From the NCBI GenBank assembly GCA_019802505.1, contig JAFMOC010000377.1, positions 98,501-162,500 of the forward strand: a stretch of DNA of 64,000 nucleotides, in the 5' to 3' direction. Origin of the DNA: Corydoras sp. C115. Its lineage: Eukaryota; Chordata; Actinopteri; Siluriformes; Callichthyidae. Shown here piece after piece: positions 52,600 through 62,621 of this stretch. Under the pieces are notes generated by a model. It was given only the letters and a program-made list of their open reading frames with translations, had not been told where the DNA came from and did no database searches. Position 1 is the first letter of the stretch, and every line of letters begins with the position of its first letter. The position numbers and the translations under genes were made by a program.

Positions 52600-52910
52600 T
52601 ATTTTAAAGGAAGTCCAGCATCACAATCCAAACGTTGATCATGAGCTTCAGCTCCACTCACCTGCGTTCTGCTGCCGGCGCGTGTGCGCGGAATGTGCTG
52701 GACGTTCTACAGGACATTCTTGCAAAGTGCTCCGGCGACGAGTCAGCATTGCTGTGGCCACTCCGTCGGTCAGCCAATCAGAAGACGATGGTGATGCAGG
52801 TGAGGAGATCCTTTGCGTCCCTGATCTTCTGCACCTGTCTCTTGGACTTTTTGAGAACATCTCGTATGTTCCACAATTTCACTAAATCCACGTGAAATTT
52901 CACGAATGGA
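52600..52910. other. Low-copy, CpG-containing stretch, possible exon
   Basis: On plus, a frame from 52682 is open for 67 codons, begins CAECAGRSTGHSC and contains SVSQSEDDGDAGEE. ACGATGGTGATGCAG/GTGAGG would be a good donor at 52800. Neither strand gives a family I recognise. Confidence 0.3.
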
Positions 52911-53417
52911 TCTTTGGTTGTCTAAACGATCTAAACTTTTGAGCTTTTAAACTCTGGATTCACACCACGTTTCAAAGTGCTGGTAAAGGAACTTGCTCCC
53001 AGAACTTACTCACGTGTTCTACCCTGCGAAACATGTTCTATCATCATCTGTGCAGCTTTGCTCATCAGTAAGGTTGCGAGATCGGTGTGAAACCACATGC
53101 AGCCCCTCCTTCAGAACGGATACCTCCCTCCTACCCCCTGACTGCCCCCAGCCCCAACCAACCTAGTGCTCTGAGAGAGGTGTACAAAAATATCCACCCC
53201 GTAATATCATACCATCGGTTGCAATGTTTGCAGATTTTTTTTTTTCTTTTTGGAAAACGTCTAAAGCCTCATTTATACTCCCTCTGCGTACGGAAATGTG
53301 TGCGTGCGCTTCATGCGTTATAACAGTTACTGCCCACATACTTCCTTGCGTCAGCTCCGTTGATATGGTTGTTGAACACTACATCCATTAGAGGGCAGTT
53401 TAGAGTAAAAATCAAAC

Positions 53418-53639
53418 ATGGCGACGGCGGAGGAACTTCTGATTTTGTACATACTGCAAAAACGACAAAAAAGGCAGCGTTCTAGACGGCGGTGGTCTGT
53501 GAGGCCACTGAACAGGTCGCGACATTTGGATGGAGAATTTTATTCACTTGTCCGCCCAATGAGGGAAATTGATGACGAACGTCATTTCCAATACTTTCGG
53601 ATGTCTGCCAGGGCATTCGATAACTTGCTTTGCTTTGTA
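53418..53639 (+). pseudogene. N-terminal stub of Harbinger transposase
   Basis: Same 74-residue start as in copy 1, preceded by AATCAAACATGG (good start context). Both copies are open with only one amino-acid difference, so they separated recently. The DDE catalytic domain is absent. Confidence 0.75.
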
Positions 53640-53736
53640 ACAACTGTTTGTCCCTGTGCCCCGGCGAAGTAACATCATATAAATGTTTAAAATTGCGCAC
53701 ACACTCGTATAACCGGTCTTCAAAAAGTTCCACCAT
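53629..53736 (-). pseudogene. N-terminal stub of Harbinger MADF/Myb-like protein
   Basis: MVELFEDRLYECVRNF with Lys for Asn at residue 17 and Gly for Glu in the SPGHRD motif relative to copy 1. An in-frame upstream ATG adds a basic lead. It converges with the transposase stub at the deletion joint. Confidence 0.55.
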
Positions 53737-53943
53737 GTTTTTCTTCTTCTTCGTGTACATATGGAAGTGGTCGCATCATGCACCGCCCCCACGGTTTCCA
53801 GTGGTATTGCTCCGTCCTGTCCGCATCCGCAAGCTTTGAGAAAACGTGCAAATTACGTACGAAATGAACGCAGAGTACGGACAAAAAGCTCCGTCCGTAT
53901 CCGTTTCCGTATTTAACGTCGAGCATAAATGAGCCTTTAGTCA

Positions 53944-54288
53944 TCCATCCATCATCTTCCGCTTTATCCACTACTAGAGTCGCGGGGGGTTCCCCATGCC
54001 CATCCAGGGGAGAACGTTTCGGTCATTGGGCAAATACGCCCAGGACAGGGCATCAATCTGTCGCTGGGCACACACTCTCTCACACAGATACACACATACA
54101 CACACAAACACAAACAAACTTTATATGGGGCAAATTGGAAGATTCAATTGACCGGAGAACCCAGAGGAAACACACACAGACACAGGGAGAACATGGAAAG
54201 ATGGAAATCCACCCAGATTGGGATTGGAACCAGGAATCCCCAGCGCTGAGAGGAGAACATGCTAACCACTAAGCCACCGTGCTGCCAC
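53944..54288 (-). mobile_element. SINE, near full length
   Basis: (ATCC)n tail directly beside the Harbinger copy. Body with a deletion before CCGGAGAACCC. Head ends CCACCGTGCTGCC. Confidence 0.9.
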
Positions 54289-54314
54289 TATTGTCACCGT
54301 TTCATCTTTAAAAC

Positions 54315-54460
54315 AGTGGTTAGCATGTTCTCCTCCCAGCGCTAGGGATTCCTGGTTCCAATCCCAATCTGGGTGGAGTTTCCATGTTCTTCCTGTGTCT
54401 TCTGCATGGGCTTCCTCCGGGTTCTCCGGTTTGCTCCCATGGTCCAAAAACATGGATCAG
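54315..54460 (+). mobile_element. SINE, head half
   Basis: AGTGGTTAGCATGTTCTCC to AAAAACATGGATCAGGGT. Box B GGTTCCAATCC. Confidence 0.85.
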
Positions 54461-54464
54461 GGTA

Positions 54465-54615
54465 GCACACTCACACACACACACTCTATATGGGGCAATT
54501 TAGAGCCTAAAATTGACCTCAAGTCCATGTTTATGGACTGTGATAGGAACCCGGAGAACGTTGAGGAAGCCCATGTGGACACCGGGAGTCAGACTCAGGG
54601 ATGCGGATCAGGTAA
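54465..54615 (-). mobile_element. SINE body fragment, inverted to previous
   Basis: CACACTCACACACACACAC to GCCCATGTGGACACCGGGAG, strongly diverged. Confidence 0.75.
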
Positions 54616-54805
54616 ATGGTGGCACCTGCCTGTCCGCCCATAACAGGAGGATTTGTTGATGGTTAGTGATGAAGAAGAGGGAGACGAAGAAGAGTGAAGG
54701 GGAATTGTTCATGAGCTGGTGACAGGGTGTGTGTTTCGACATTGTATTGCTGGCAAAGGGGGAAATGTGCTGCAGCTGGGACCCACAGTAGCCCCCTGAC
54801 AACAA

Positions 54806-54809
<4 letters not shown>

Positions 54810-54873
<64 letters not shown>
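54810..54873. repeat. (CA)32 microsatellite
   Basis: Pure CA run. A (GT)30 run lies 90 bp downstream, so the two are complementary. Confidence 0.97.
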
Positions 54874-54877
<4 letters not shown>

Positions 54878-54960
54878 GCAGGAAAGAAGTGAAAGGGGAT
54901 GTGAAAACCCAGATGTAGCGCCTGTCACTGCCAAACACACAGATGGTGGCCAGTAGGGTA

Positions 54961-54962
<2 letters not shown>

Positions 54963-55022
<60 letters not shown>
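54963..55022. repeat. (GT)30 microsatellite
   Basis: Pure GT run, able to pair with 54810-54873. Confidence 0.97.
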
Positions 55023-55194
55023 GTATGTGCGCTGAACGTGTTTAAAGGTGAAAGTTTTGTAACACAGCATTAACAGTAAAACCGCAGAGTATTTCAGGGA
55101 CTTTCCTTAATGTTAAAGCAACATGTAATCGTTGAGATTTTCATCTATAGATACAATATACCCTTTTATATCATATATACTATATATATCATAG

Positions 55195-55770
55195 GGGTGA
55201 GCTGCAATATTCGCTGATTCGACGATTCGATTCGGAGAACCGTAGTCGACTATGAACCTCATAGTCGAATGTACCATTTTGACCACATGGGGGCGCCCAT
55301 GGCTGCTGCTAAGCATTAGTTTTTACATGAAATTTCTTTGTTTTCGTTATATATATAGCCTTTTGTCAAATAAAATCATCCTAATTTCTGTTAATATATT
55401 TTTTTAAATGATGTGTGTGCTTTAACAACAGGCTACACATTAATAAAGCGCCCCCTGCAGTTAGTTACACTGAGCAGACTGAACGTGCTACAGGGCCGTT
55501 AGCATCTACCGGTGTATTATTCCATGATGGCTGTGGCTTTTATAGGTTTTTCCTTTGAAGTGGAAAAAAGTCCAGAACGGGGATCCCATTTACGGTGCTC
55601 TAGAAAAACAAGTAAAATATTCCAAAAAAATCTTTTTTTAAAACCACGCTTATAGCGCCATCTTGTGGTGAAATTTTAACTGATTCGACTATCAGTCGAC
55701 TATAGGGAAAATCTGACGAATCAGATTCGACTATGAAAATCCTTAGTTGAAGACACCCTTAAACTATATA
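55195..55770 (-). repeat. hAT-like MITE with TAGTCGA motifs
   Basis: Left end AGGGGTGAGC, right end complement AGGGTGTCTTCAACTA. Subterminal TAGTCGACTAT words occur at both ends. The right 100 bp match the start of 32060-32330 in inverse. A CATCTTGTGG block lies near 55668. No coding region; target duplication not resolved. Confidence 0.65.
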
Positions 55771-55781
55771 GATATAGATAT

Positions 55782-56117
55782 TCATTCATTCATTATCTCC
55801 CGCTTTATCCTCTATTAGGGTCGCGGTGGGGTTCCCCATGCCCATCCAGGGGAGAACGTCTCGGCGCTGGGCAGATAGACCCAGGACAGGGCGCCAATCC
55901 ATCGCTGGGTACACACTCACACACTCAAACACACTCTATATGGGGCAATTTAGAAAACTCAATTAACTTGATCCATGTTTTTGGACTGTAGGAGGAACCG
56001 GAGAACCCGGAGGAAACCCACACGGACACGGGGAGAACATGGAAACTATGGGGATCGAACCGGGAATCCCTAGCGCTGAGAGGCGAACGTGCTAACCACT
56101 AAGCCACCGTGCCGCCG
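55782..56117 (-). mobile_element. SINE, near full length, young subfamily
   Basis: ATCTCCCGC variant, GGGTCGCGGTGGGG. CACCCAGATGGG is deleted before box B (ACTATGGGGATCGAACC). Head ends CCACCGTGCCGCC. Confidence 0.92.
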
Positions 56118-56242
56118 CTAGATATAGATATATAACATTTAAATCGTGTATTGTCTGTAAAACAGGAGGATTATTTTCAGTATGAATGAATGTTTTCCCC
56201 TCAACCTGCATCTCACCCCATTTTCAGACAAATGTATTTTTG

Positions 56243-56370
56243 GAGTCCCATGCCCACCCAGGGGAGAAGGTTTCACGTTGGGCAGATACACCCAGGACAG
56301 CGCACCAATCTATCAGTGGACACACACTCACATAGACACACACAATACATGGGGCAATTTGAAAAATTTG
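56243..56370 (-). mobile_element. SINE middle fragment
   Basis: GTCCCATGCCCACCCAGGGG to ACATGGGGCAATTTG. Confidence 0.82.
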
Positions 56371-56374
56371 TCCA

Positions 56375-56725
56375 TATCTGTTCTTCTGTTCTTTTGTTCT
56401 GTTCTGTTCTGTGCCTTTTTGAGTTAATTAACTTTCATTAATAGTCATTAGTTTAGTTAATTAACTCGTTCTTGTCATTGGTTGGTTTTGTGCACGTGGT
56501 CGGGTGTCGTTTTGTATATATATCTCCTGTGTTCCCCTTCCTCAGTGCACGTCGTTTATTTTATGTTCACTCGTCAGGTTGTACCTCTATGCTGTTTGGT
56601 GTCATTACACCTTTAATAAACTCTGATATTCTGCTACCTGCGTGCCTGGCTCCCTTCAGCGCGTTAAAGCGCGGCGGCTCTGCGCTTCATATGCGCAGCC
56701 GCTTTAATCCGAGAGTCATGTGTGT
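56375..56725 (+). mobile_element. Probable LTR fragment
   Basis: TATATATATCTCCTGTG (TATA-like), then CCTTTAATAAACTCTGAT (polyadenylation-like), then a CpG-rich GCGCGTTAAAGCGCGG end. This matches the layout of the solo LTR at 3621-4055 but not its sequence. No bounding direct repeat found. Confidence 0.4.
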
Positions 56726-56734
56726 GTGTGGGGG

Positions 56735-56800
56735 GTGGGGGGGTTGGATGGGGTTCCCCATGCCCATCCAGAGGAGAACGCTTCAGGCGCTGGGCAGATC
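56735..56800 (-). mobile_element. SINE scrap
   Basis: GGGTTCCCCATGCCCATCC to GGCGCTGGGCAGAT. Confidence 0.75.
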
Positions 56801-56847
56801 TATCTATCTATAGCGTACAGATCTAAGTAAGTTTCGTTTATTAAAAG

Positions 56848-57165
56848 GGCGGCACGGTGCTTAGTGGTTAGCATGTTCTCCTTTCAGTACTCCTTTCAGA
56901 ACCAGGTGGAGGTTTCATGTTTTCCTCATGTCCGCGTGGGTTTCCTCCGGGTTCTCCAGTGTCCTCCCATAGTCCAAAAACATGGATCAAGGTCAGTTGA
57001 ATTCTCCAAATTGCCCCATATAGAGTGTGTTTGTGTGAGTGAGTGTTGGATTGGCCCCCTGTCCTTGGTGTATCCGCCCAGCGCACGAAACTTTCTCTTC
57101 TGGATGGGCATGGAGAACCCACTCGTGACCCTAGTAGAGGATAAAGCGGAAGATAATGGATGGCT
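56848..57165 (+). mobile_element. SINE, near full length
   Basis: GGGCGGCACGGTGCTTAGTGG (one base lost in box A). The box B region is deleted. Tail GATAATGGATGG. Confidence 0.9.
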
Positions 57166-57169
57166 TTAT

Positions 57170-57465
57170 GGTTATTGGTTGCCCTGTTTGGTCATGTGTT
57201 CTCTTTTTGCTATTGAGTTTCCGTTTTTTTGCCATTCATTAGTTGCCCGTCTTCTTTGTCACACGCTGTCCGAAGCCTTCTATTGTGTTCCTCGATTTCG
57301 CTTACCCGCGCTTCCTGGCTCCTTCCTTAAGCTTATCTAGGTTTCGGCACCGTAGCCTAGACACACATGGTCCTGAGATTGGATACTTTCCACCAGCTGA
57401 CTTTGTTTTCACGCTAGCTCATCACCACAGGCGAGCCTCGGCAACAGAGGCATCTATTTACGCTT
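57170..57465 (+). repeat. Possible second LTR-like fragment
   Basis: GCGCTTCCTGGCTCCTTCC is close to GCGTGCCTGGCTCCCTTC at about 56640. Otherwise T-rich and unassigned. Confidence 0.3.
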
Positions 57466-57467
57466 TC

Positions 57468-57558
57468 CATCCATTATCCTCTACTAGAGTCGTGGGGGGA
57501 GGGATTCAAACTGGGAATCCCTAGTGCTAAAAGGAGAACATGCCAAAGCCACCATGCC
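57468..57558 (-). mobile_element. SINE, large internal deletion
   Basis: The ATTATCCTCTACTAGAGTCG tail end joins GGGATTCAAACTGGG. Confidence 0.8.
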
Positions 57559-57720
57559 ATTCATTCATTGTCTTTCACTTTATCCTCTACTAGGAGGAAA
57601 CCGGAGAACCCAGAGGAAACCCACACGGACACAGGGAGAACATGGAAACTCCATCCAGATTGGGACCAGGTATCCCCAGCGCTGAGAGGAGAACATGCTA
57701 ATCACAAAGCCATCATAACA
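57559..57720 (-). mobile_element. SINE, large internal deletion
   Basis: TTTATCCTCTACTAGG joins AGGAAACCGGAGAACCC. Box B lost. Confidence 0.82.
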
Positions 57721-58086
57721 TTCATTCATTATTTTTTTACTTTGTCCTCTACTAGGGTCGTGGGTGGGTTCCCCCATGCCCATCCAGGGGAGAACGTTTC
57801 GGGCGTGGGGCAGATACACCCAGGACAGGACGCCAATCTATCACTGGACAGACACATTCACACAGACACACACACACACACACACACTCTATATGGGGCA
57901 ATTTGGAGAATTTAATTGACCTTGATCCTTGATCCGTGTTTTTAGACTGTGGGAGGGAAGCGGAGAACTCAGAGGAAACCCAAAAAGACATGGGGAGAAC
58001 ATGGAAACTCCATCCACATTGGGATTTGAACCAGGAATCCCTAGTGCTTAGAGGAGAACATGCCAACCACAAAGCCACCATGCCAT
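57721..58086 (-). mobile_element. SINE, near full length
   Basis: Small duplication CCTTGATCCTTGATCC in the body. Head ends AAAGCCACCATGCC. Confidence 0.9.
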
Positions 58087-58428
58087 TCATTCACTATCTT
58101 TTACTTTATCCTCTACTAGGGTCTCTGGGGGGTTCCCCATACCTATTCAGGGGAGAAGATTTCGAGCGCTGGGCAGATACAACCAGGACAGGGCGTCAAT
58201 CTATCACTGGGCACACACTCACTAACACAAACACACTCTATATGGGGCAATTTGGAGAATTAACCTTGACCTTGATCCATGTTTTTGGACTATGGGGGAA
58301 ACCGGCGAACCCGGAGGAAACCCACACGTACACGGGGAGAACATGGAACCTCCACCCAGATTGGGATTCGAACCAGGAATCTCCAGCGCTGAGCGGAGAA
58401 CATGCTAACCACTACGCCACCGTGCCGC
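58087..58428 (-). mobile_element. SINE, near full length
   Basis: Fourth in a head-to-tail row on the same strand. Box B GATTCGAACC intact. Head ends CCACCGTGCCGCCC. Confidence 0.9.
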
Positions 58429-58795
58429 CCTATTTACCCTTTCCATTCCTCATTAAAATCTTTCCCATCTTCAGAGAGAAGAGGACAGGGTGACTGCAGA
58501 TTTGATCTGTTTTGCATAAATCACTTCTACTATTCAGCTCATGGGTAACGCTGACGGGGAGGTGCAGAATCATTTTAAATGGGATAATTGGCTCGGCGTT
58601 GCTTTAAGTCCTATTAAACCTGATCAAAAAGAATAAGGGAAAGAAAACTAATGGGCGCTTTAACCTTTCGATTCAAGAACGGACTCTTAATATACTATGG
58701 AGAGTCATTCATTTCTATTAGTTGGTATATAAATGAAAGACCAAGCTGTCAAGCTTTCTAAGAGAGTGAAGCAGAGTGGGCGGGGCAGCTGGAGG
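58429..58795. other. Low-copy stretch, nothing recognised
   Basis: AT-rich single-copy-looking sequence leading into the tandem repeat. Confidence 0.45.
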
Positions 58796-58799
58796 TTCC

Positions 58800-59940
58800 A
58801 AAAGCCATGCAGAAAGTGGAAGACGCCAGGGAGAATGTAAGGAGGCGCTGTAGGCACCTGACACCAAATTGCTGGTGACCGGCAGTTATTACGTGGCCAT
58901 TGGCGTGGGAGGATGGTAGGGCCTACATCAATTGGGAAGGACGTCAGGAGTCAGAGCCTCACACGTGCCTGCATGGTAGGCAGCCTTGTTAATGGTGCCC
59001 AGGGAGAAATTGGGGCTAGGTGCCTTGCTCAAGAGCACTTCAGCCGTAGTGGGACAGGGTACTTGGTTGAACATTCATGGTCAAAGCCTGGCTCCAGACT
59101 GATTCCAAATGCCCATTTGCTGGAGGTTCAAGCAGCCATGGAGAAAGTGGAAGATGCCAGGTAGAATACAGGGAGGCGTTATAGGCACCTGCCACCGAAT
59201 TAGTGGCACTAGCAGCTATTGCGTGGCCATTGGCGTGGGAGGACGGAAGGGCCTACGTTGACCGGGAAGGACGTCAGGAGTCAGAGCCTCACACGTGCCT
59301 GGATGGTGGGCAGTCCTGTCTACGACGCCCAGGAAGAACTTGGGGTTAGGTGGTTTGCTCCTTGTGCACAGCTACTTGTTGGGACTGGGTACTTGGTTGA
59401 ACCATCATGGTCGAAGCCTGGCTCCAAACTGGTTTCAAAGCTGACGCTGTGCGTCAAGGTGAGCGCAACTATATCAAGTTGGTACTTCTCAGTACCAAAT
59501 GCCCATTTGCCTGAGGTTCCAGCAGCCATGGAATAAGTGGAAGATGCCAGGGAGAATACAGGGAGGCGTTGTAGGCACCTGCCACCAAATTGCTGGCGAC
59601 CGGCAGCTATTGTGTGGCCATGGCCGTGTGTGCCAGGAGGACGGAAGGACCTATGTTGACGGGAAAGTACACATGTAGCCTGACGTCAGGAGTCAAAGCC
59701 TCACACGTGTCCGGATATTGGGCAGCCTTGTCTACGGCGCCTGGGAAGAAATTGGAATTATGTGCCTTGCTCAAGGACACTTCAGCTATAGTACTTGGTG
59801 GGACTGAGTACTTGTTGAATCTTCATCGTCGAAGCCTGCGACTGCCACTGGAATCCACTGCCGTCCAGCCGTTTCGTTGTCGACGATAACGCACACCTCT
59901 GACCGACGCTGTGCGTCAAGGTGAGCCCAATTATAACTAG
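58800..59940 (+). repeat. ~330-390 bp tandem repeat, three units
   Basis: Units begin at GCCATGSAG/AAGTGGAAGA near 58805, 59136 and 59526. Each contains GGCACCTG, TGGCCATTGGCGTGGGAGGA (or variant), AAGGACGTCAGGAGTCA, CCTCACACGTG and a TTGCTCAAG/GCACTTCAG block. Units 2 and 3 carry an extra GACGCTGTGCGTCAAGGTGAG segment. GTGCCTTGCTCAAG is a common phrase of fish dispersed repeats, so a mobile origin is likely. Confidence 0.85.
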
Positions 59941-60251
59941 TTGGTACTTCTCAGCTTCTGGCACAAGTTTAGGCTCTTTTCCCGCCAGAGAGTTCTATGC
60001 TCCTATAACTAGTTTCAGTAACCAAGGACCGGAACATGAAGACCTTCGCCTTTGGCCCTATCACGAGCTACATAGCACTGGACCCCTATTATTGCCCTTC
60101 TCATAGATGGTGGGCCCATTGGAAGAGGGACCCATGAAGACCCTTCAGGCTAAACCTGGCTGGTCCCCATTGGAAAGGACTAGGCCACAAGGTGCTCGCC
60201 AAGTAGCCCCTTCCCCAGGCCTGGCTCCAAGGTGACATTATTCCGGGTGAG

Positions 60252-60432
60252 AAATTCTCCAAATTGCCCCATATAGAGTGTGTGTGTGTGTGTGTCTGTG
60301 TGAGTGAGTGTGCACAGTGATATATTTGTGTCCTGTCCTGGGTGTATTTGCCCAGTGCCTGAAATGTTCTCCCCTGGATGAGCATAGGGAACCCCCCCAT
60401 GACCCTAGTATAGGATAAAGTGGAAGATAATG
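60252..60432 (+). mobile_element. SINE 3' half
   Basis: AAATTCTCCAAATTGCCCC to AAAGTGGAAGATAATG. Confidence 0.87.
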
Positions 60433-60454
60433 TACACATTAATATTAATTAAGT

Positions 60455-60790
60455 CGTGGTGACTTAGTGGTTAGCATGCTCTCCTCTCCATCGAGGTTCG
60501 AATCCCAATCTGGGTGGAGTTTCCATGCTCCCCCCCGTGTCCATGTGGGTTTCCACCGGGTTCTCCGGTTTCCTCCCACAGTCCAAAAATATGGATTTAA
60601 GGTAAATTGAACGCTTAAAATGCCCCATATGTTGTGTGTGTGTCTGTGTGAGTGATTGTGTATATATAAATGCAATAGACTGGCGTGCTGTCCTGGGTAT
60701 TGGAAACGTTCTCCCCTGCATGGGCATGGAGAACCCCCCTCGCGACCCTAGTAGAGGATAAAGCGGAAGATGAATGTATAAATGAATAGT
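60455..60790 (+). mobile_element. SINE, near full length
   Basis: CGTGGTGACTTAGTGG head; a 10-base loss before box B (CTCCATCGAGGTTCGAATCC). Tail GATGAATGTATAAATGAAT. Confidence 0.9.
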
Positions 60791-60795
60791 AATTA

Positions 60796-61145
60796 AGTCG
60801 CACCGGCTTAGTGGTTAGCATGTTCTCCTCTCAGCGCTCGGGATCCAGGTTTCGAATCCCAATCTGGGTGGAGTTTCCATGTTCTCCCTGTGCCCGTGTG
60901 GGTTTCCCTCCGGGTTCTCCGGTTTCCTCCCACTGTCCAAAAACATGTATCAAGTCAATTGATTTCTCCAAATTGCCCCATATAGAGTGTATCTGTGTGA
61001 GTGTGTGCCCAGTGATAGATTGGCGCACTCTGTCCTGGGTGTATCTGCCCAGCACCCGAAACGTTCTCCCCTGGATGGGCATAAGGAACCCCCCCCCCCC
61101 CCGACCCTAATATAGGATAAAACAGAAGATAATGGATGGATGGAT
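60796..61145 (+). mobile_element. SINE, near full length
   Basis: Preceded by AATTAAGTCG, the same word that precedes the 60455 copy (a short duplication). Box B has an extra T. Tail GGATGGATGG then (AT)n. Confidence 0.9.
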
Positions 61146-61164
61146 ATATATATATATATATATA

Positions 61165-61330
61165 TAAGGTAAATTGAATGCTGTAAATTGCCCCATATAG
61201 AGTGTATATTTGTGTGTGTCTGTGTGAGTGAGTGTGTACCCAGTCATAGATTGGCACCCTGACCTTGGTGTATCTGCCCAGCCCCCGAAATGTTCTCCTC
61301 TGGACCCTAATTAAGTATTAAACTGGAAAT
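61165..61330 (+). mobile_element. SINE 3' half
   Basis: AAGGTAAATTGAATGCTG to TTAAACTGGAAATAATG. Confidence 0.85.
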
Positions 61331-61876
61331 AATGAACCCCGTTCTCTTGTGTTGGAAAATCAACTAAACAAAAATATGGAGGAGGAGGAGATGCAAAGGA
61401 ATTAACAGAGGAAAGCGAGAAGGTCTAATAGGAATATCAAGGCAGCGAGAGGTAAACAGCTCCTCCAGTCTGACACAAACCTGACGTAGAGGTTGGAGAG
61501 CACTGGAGTGTGCCGGCGTCTTCTGCCCCGAGCCGATAAAAGCCGACCGTCCGCCTGTAGAACCCAGATAAGCCTGAGCACTGGCATGCATCCCTCCTGA
61601 TCCCAATTTCACACTCAATATTCATCCTGCCTGACAAACAAGCAGTGTTTAAGATAACAAATAAATAGAGAGTCCTTCTGCCATTACAGCTCTGTTTGTT
61701 CATCTGCACACAGCCCCTGCCTTTAAACGCCGTTTAAACATCTCCGTTAGATGTACCCCAGACTCCATGTTCATGTGTTTACATAAAACATCTGTGCAAC
61801 AGGAATATTAAATGTTTTTTTGTGGTATTTAGATTCTAAATCACAGCTGGTGAACCCAAATCTATCATATCTTTAT
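61331..61876. other. Low-copy stretch, no gene assigned
   Basis: 61370-61740 is non-repetitive with a minus frame open for over 80 codons. No domain recognised. Confidence 0.4.
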
Positions 61877-62122
61877 TCATTCATCCATTATCTTCCGCTT
61901 AATCCTCTACTAGGGTTGTGGGGGGGAAGGGGGGGCAGATACACCCAGGACAGGGCGCCCATCTGTCGCTGGGCCCACACTCACTTGCAAACATACAAAC
62001 ACACTCTATATGGGGCAATTTGGAGAATTCGATTGACTTTGATCCATGTTTTTGGACTGTGGGAGGAAACCAGAGAACCTGGAGGAAACCCACATGGACA
62101 CGGAGAGAACATTGGGAAAGAG
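61877..62122 (-). mobile_element. SINE, head missing
   Basis: (ATTC)n tail, GGTTCCCCATGCCC replaced by GGGGGAAGGGGGG. Stops at GACACGGAGAGAAC. Confidence 0.87.
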
Positions 62123-62455
62123 GATTAATCCTCTACTAGGTTTATGGGGGGTTCCCCATGCCCATCCAGGGGAGAACGTTTTGGGCGCTGGGCAGATACA
62201 CCCAGGACAGGGCGCCAATCTATCACTGAGCACACACACACACAGACTCACACAAACACACTCTATATGGGGCAATTTACAGCATTCAATTAACATTCAA
62301 TCTATGTTTTTGGACTGTGGGAGGAAACCGGAGAACCCGGAGGAAATCCACGTGGACACGGGGTGAACATGGAGTCTCCACCCAGATTGGGATTCGAACC
62401 GGGAATCCCTAGAGCTGAGAGGAGAACATGTTAACCACTAAGCCACCGTGTCGTT
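62123..62455 (-). mobile_element. SINE A, full head, abutting a Tc1 piece
   Basis: Starts GATTAATCCTCTACTAGG, box B GATTCGAACC, head ending GCCACCGTGTCGTTC. The next bases are Tc1 transposase sequence. Confidence 0.9.
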
Positions 62456-62503
62456 CCCAATAGAACATCTTTGGGATGAATCAGAGTGCAGACTGAGAGC
62501 CAG
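62456..62503 (+). pseudogene. Tc1 transposase piece (third catalytic motif), displaced
   Basis: CCAATAGAACATCTTTGGGA reads PIEHLWDESECRLRAS. NPIEHLWDEL is the conserved block around the last catalytic residue of Tc1/mariner DDE transposases. This block is absent from its proper place in the pseudogene at 62622-63494, between ELDW and the C-terminal segment. Confidence 0.8.
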
Positions 62504-62621
62504 TGTTAAGAGCCTGCACTTCCATGTCACTCTGACTCCGCCCACTGATTAACCTCACCTCCTGGCTAACTCCTGGCAGCCCCTCCTAACTCCTCATAAA
62601 CCCCTTGCTTCCTCCAATCCA

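Larger units (their letters stand above)
53262..53939 (-). mobile_element. PIF/Harbinger-type deletion derivative, copy 2 (inverted)
   Basis: Starts TAAAGCCTCATTTATACTC and ends GAGCATAAATGAGCCTTTA. It is flanked by the 3-bp direct repeat GTC (53259-53261, 53940-53942), as expected for this superfamily. Apart from about 9 extra bases in a GAAGAAGAAG stretch it matches copy 1 reverse-complemented over its length. Confidence 0.85.

Noticed and set aside
55113..55316. 67-codon minus ORF near 55.2 kb
   Set aside because: It overlaps the end of the hAT-like MITE and AT-rich DNA; no domain.
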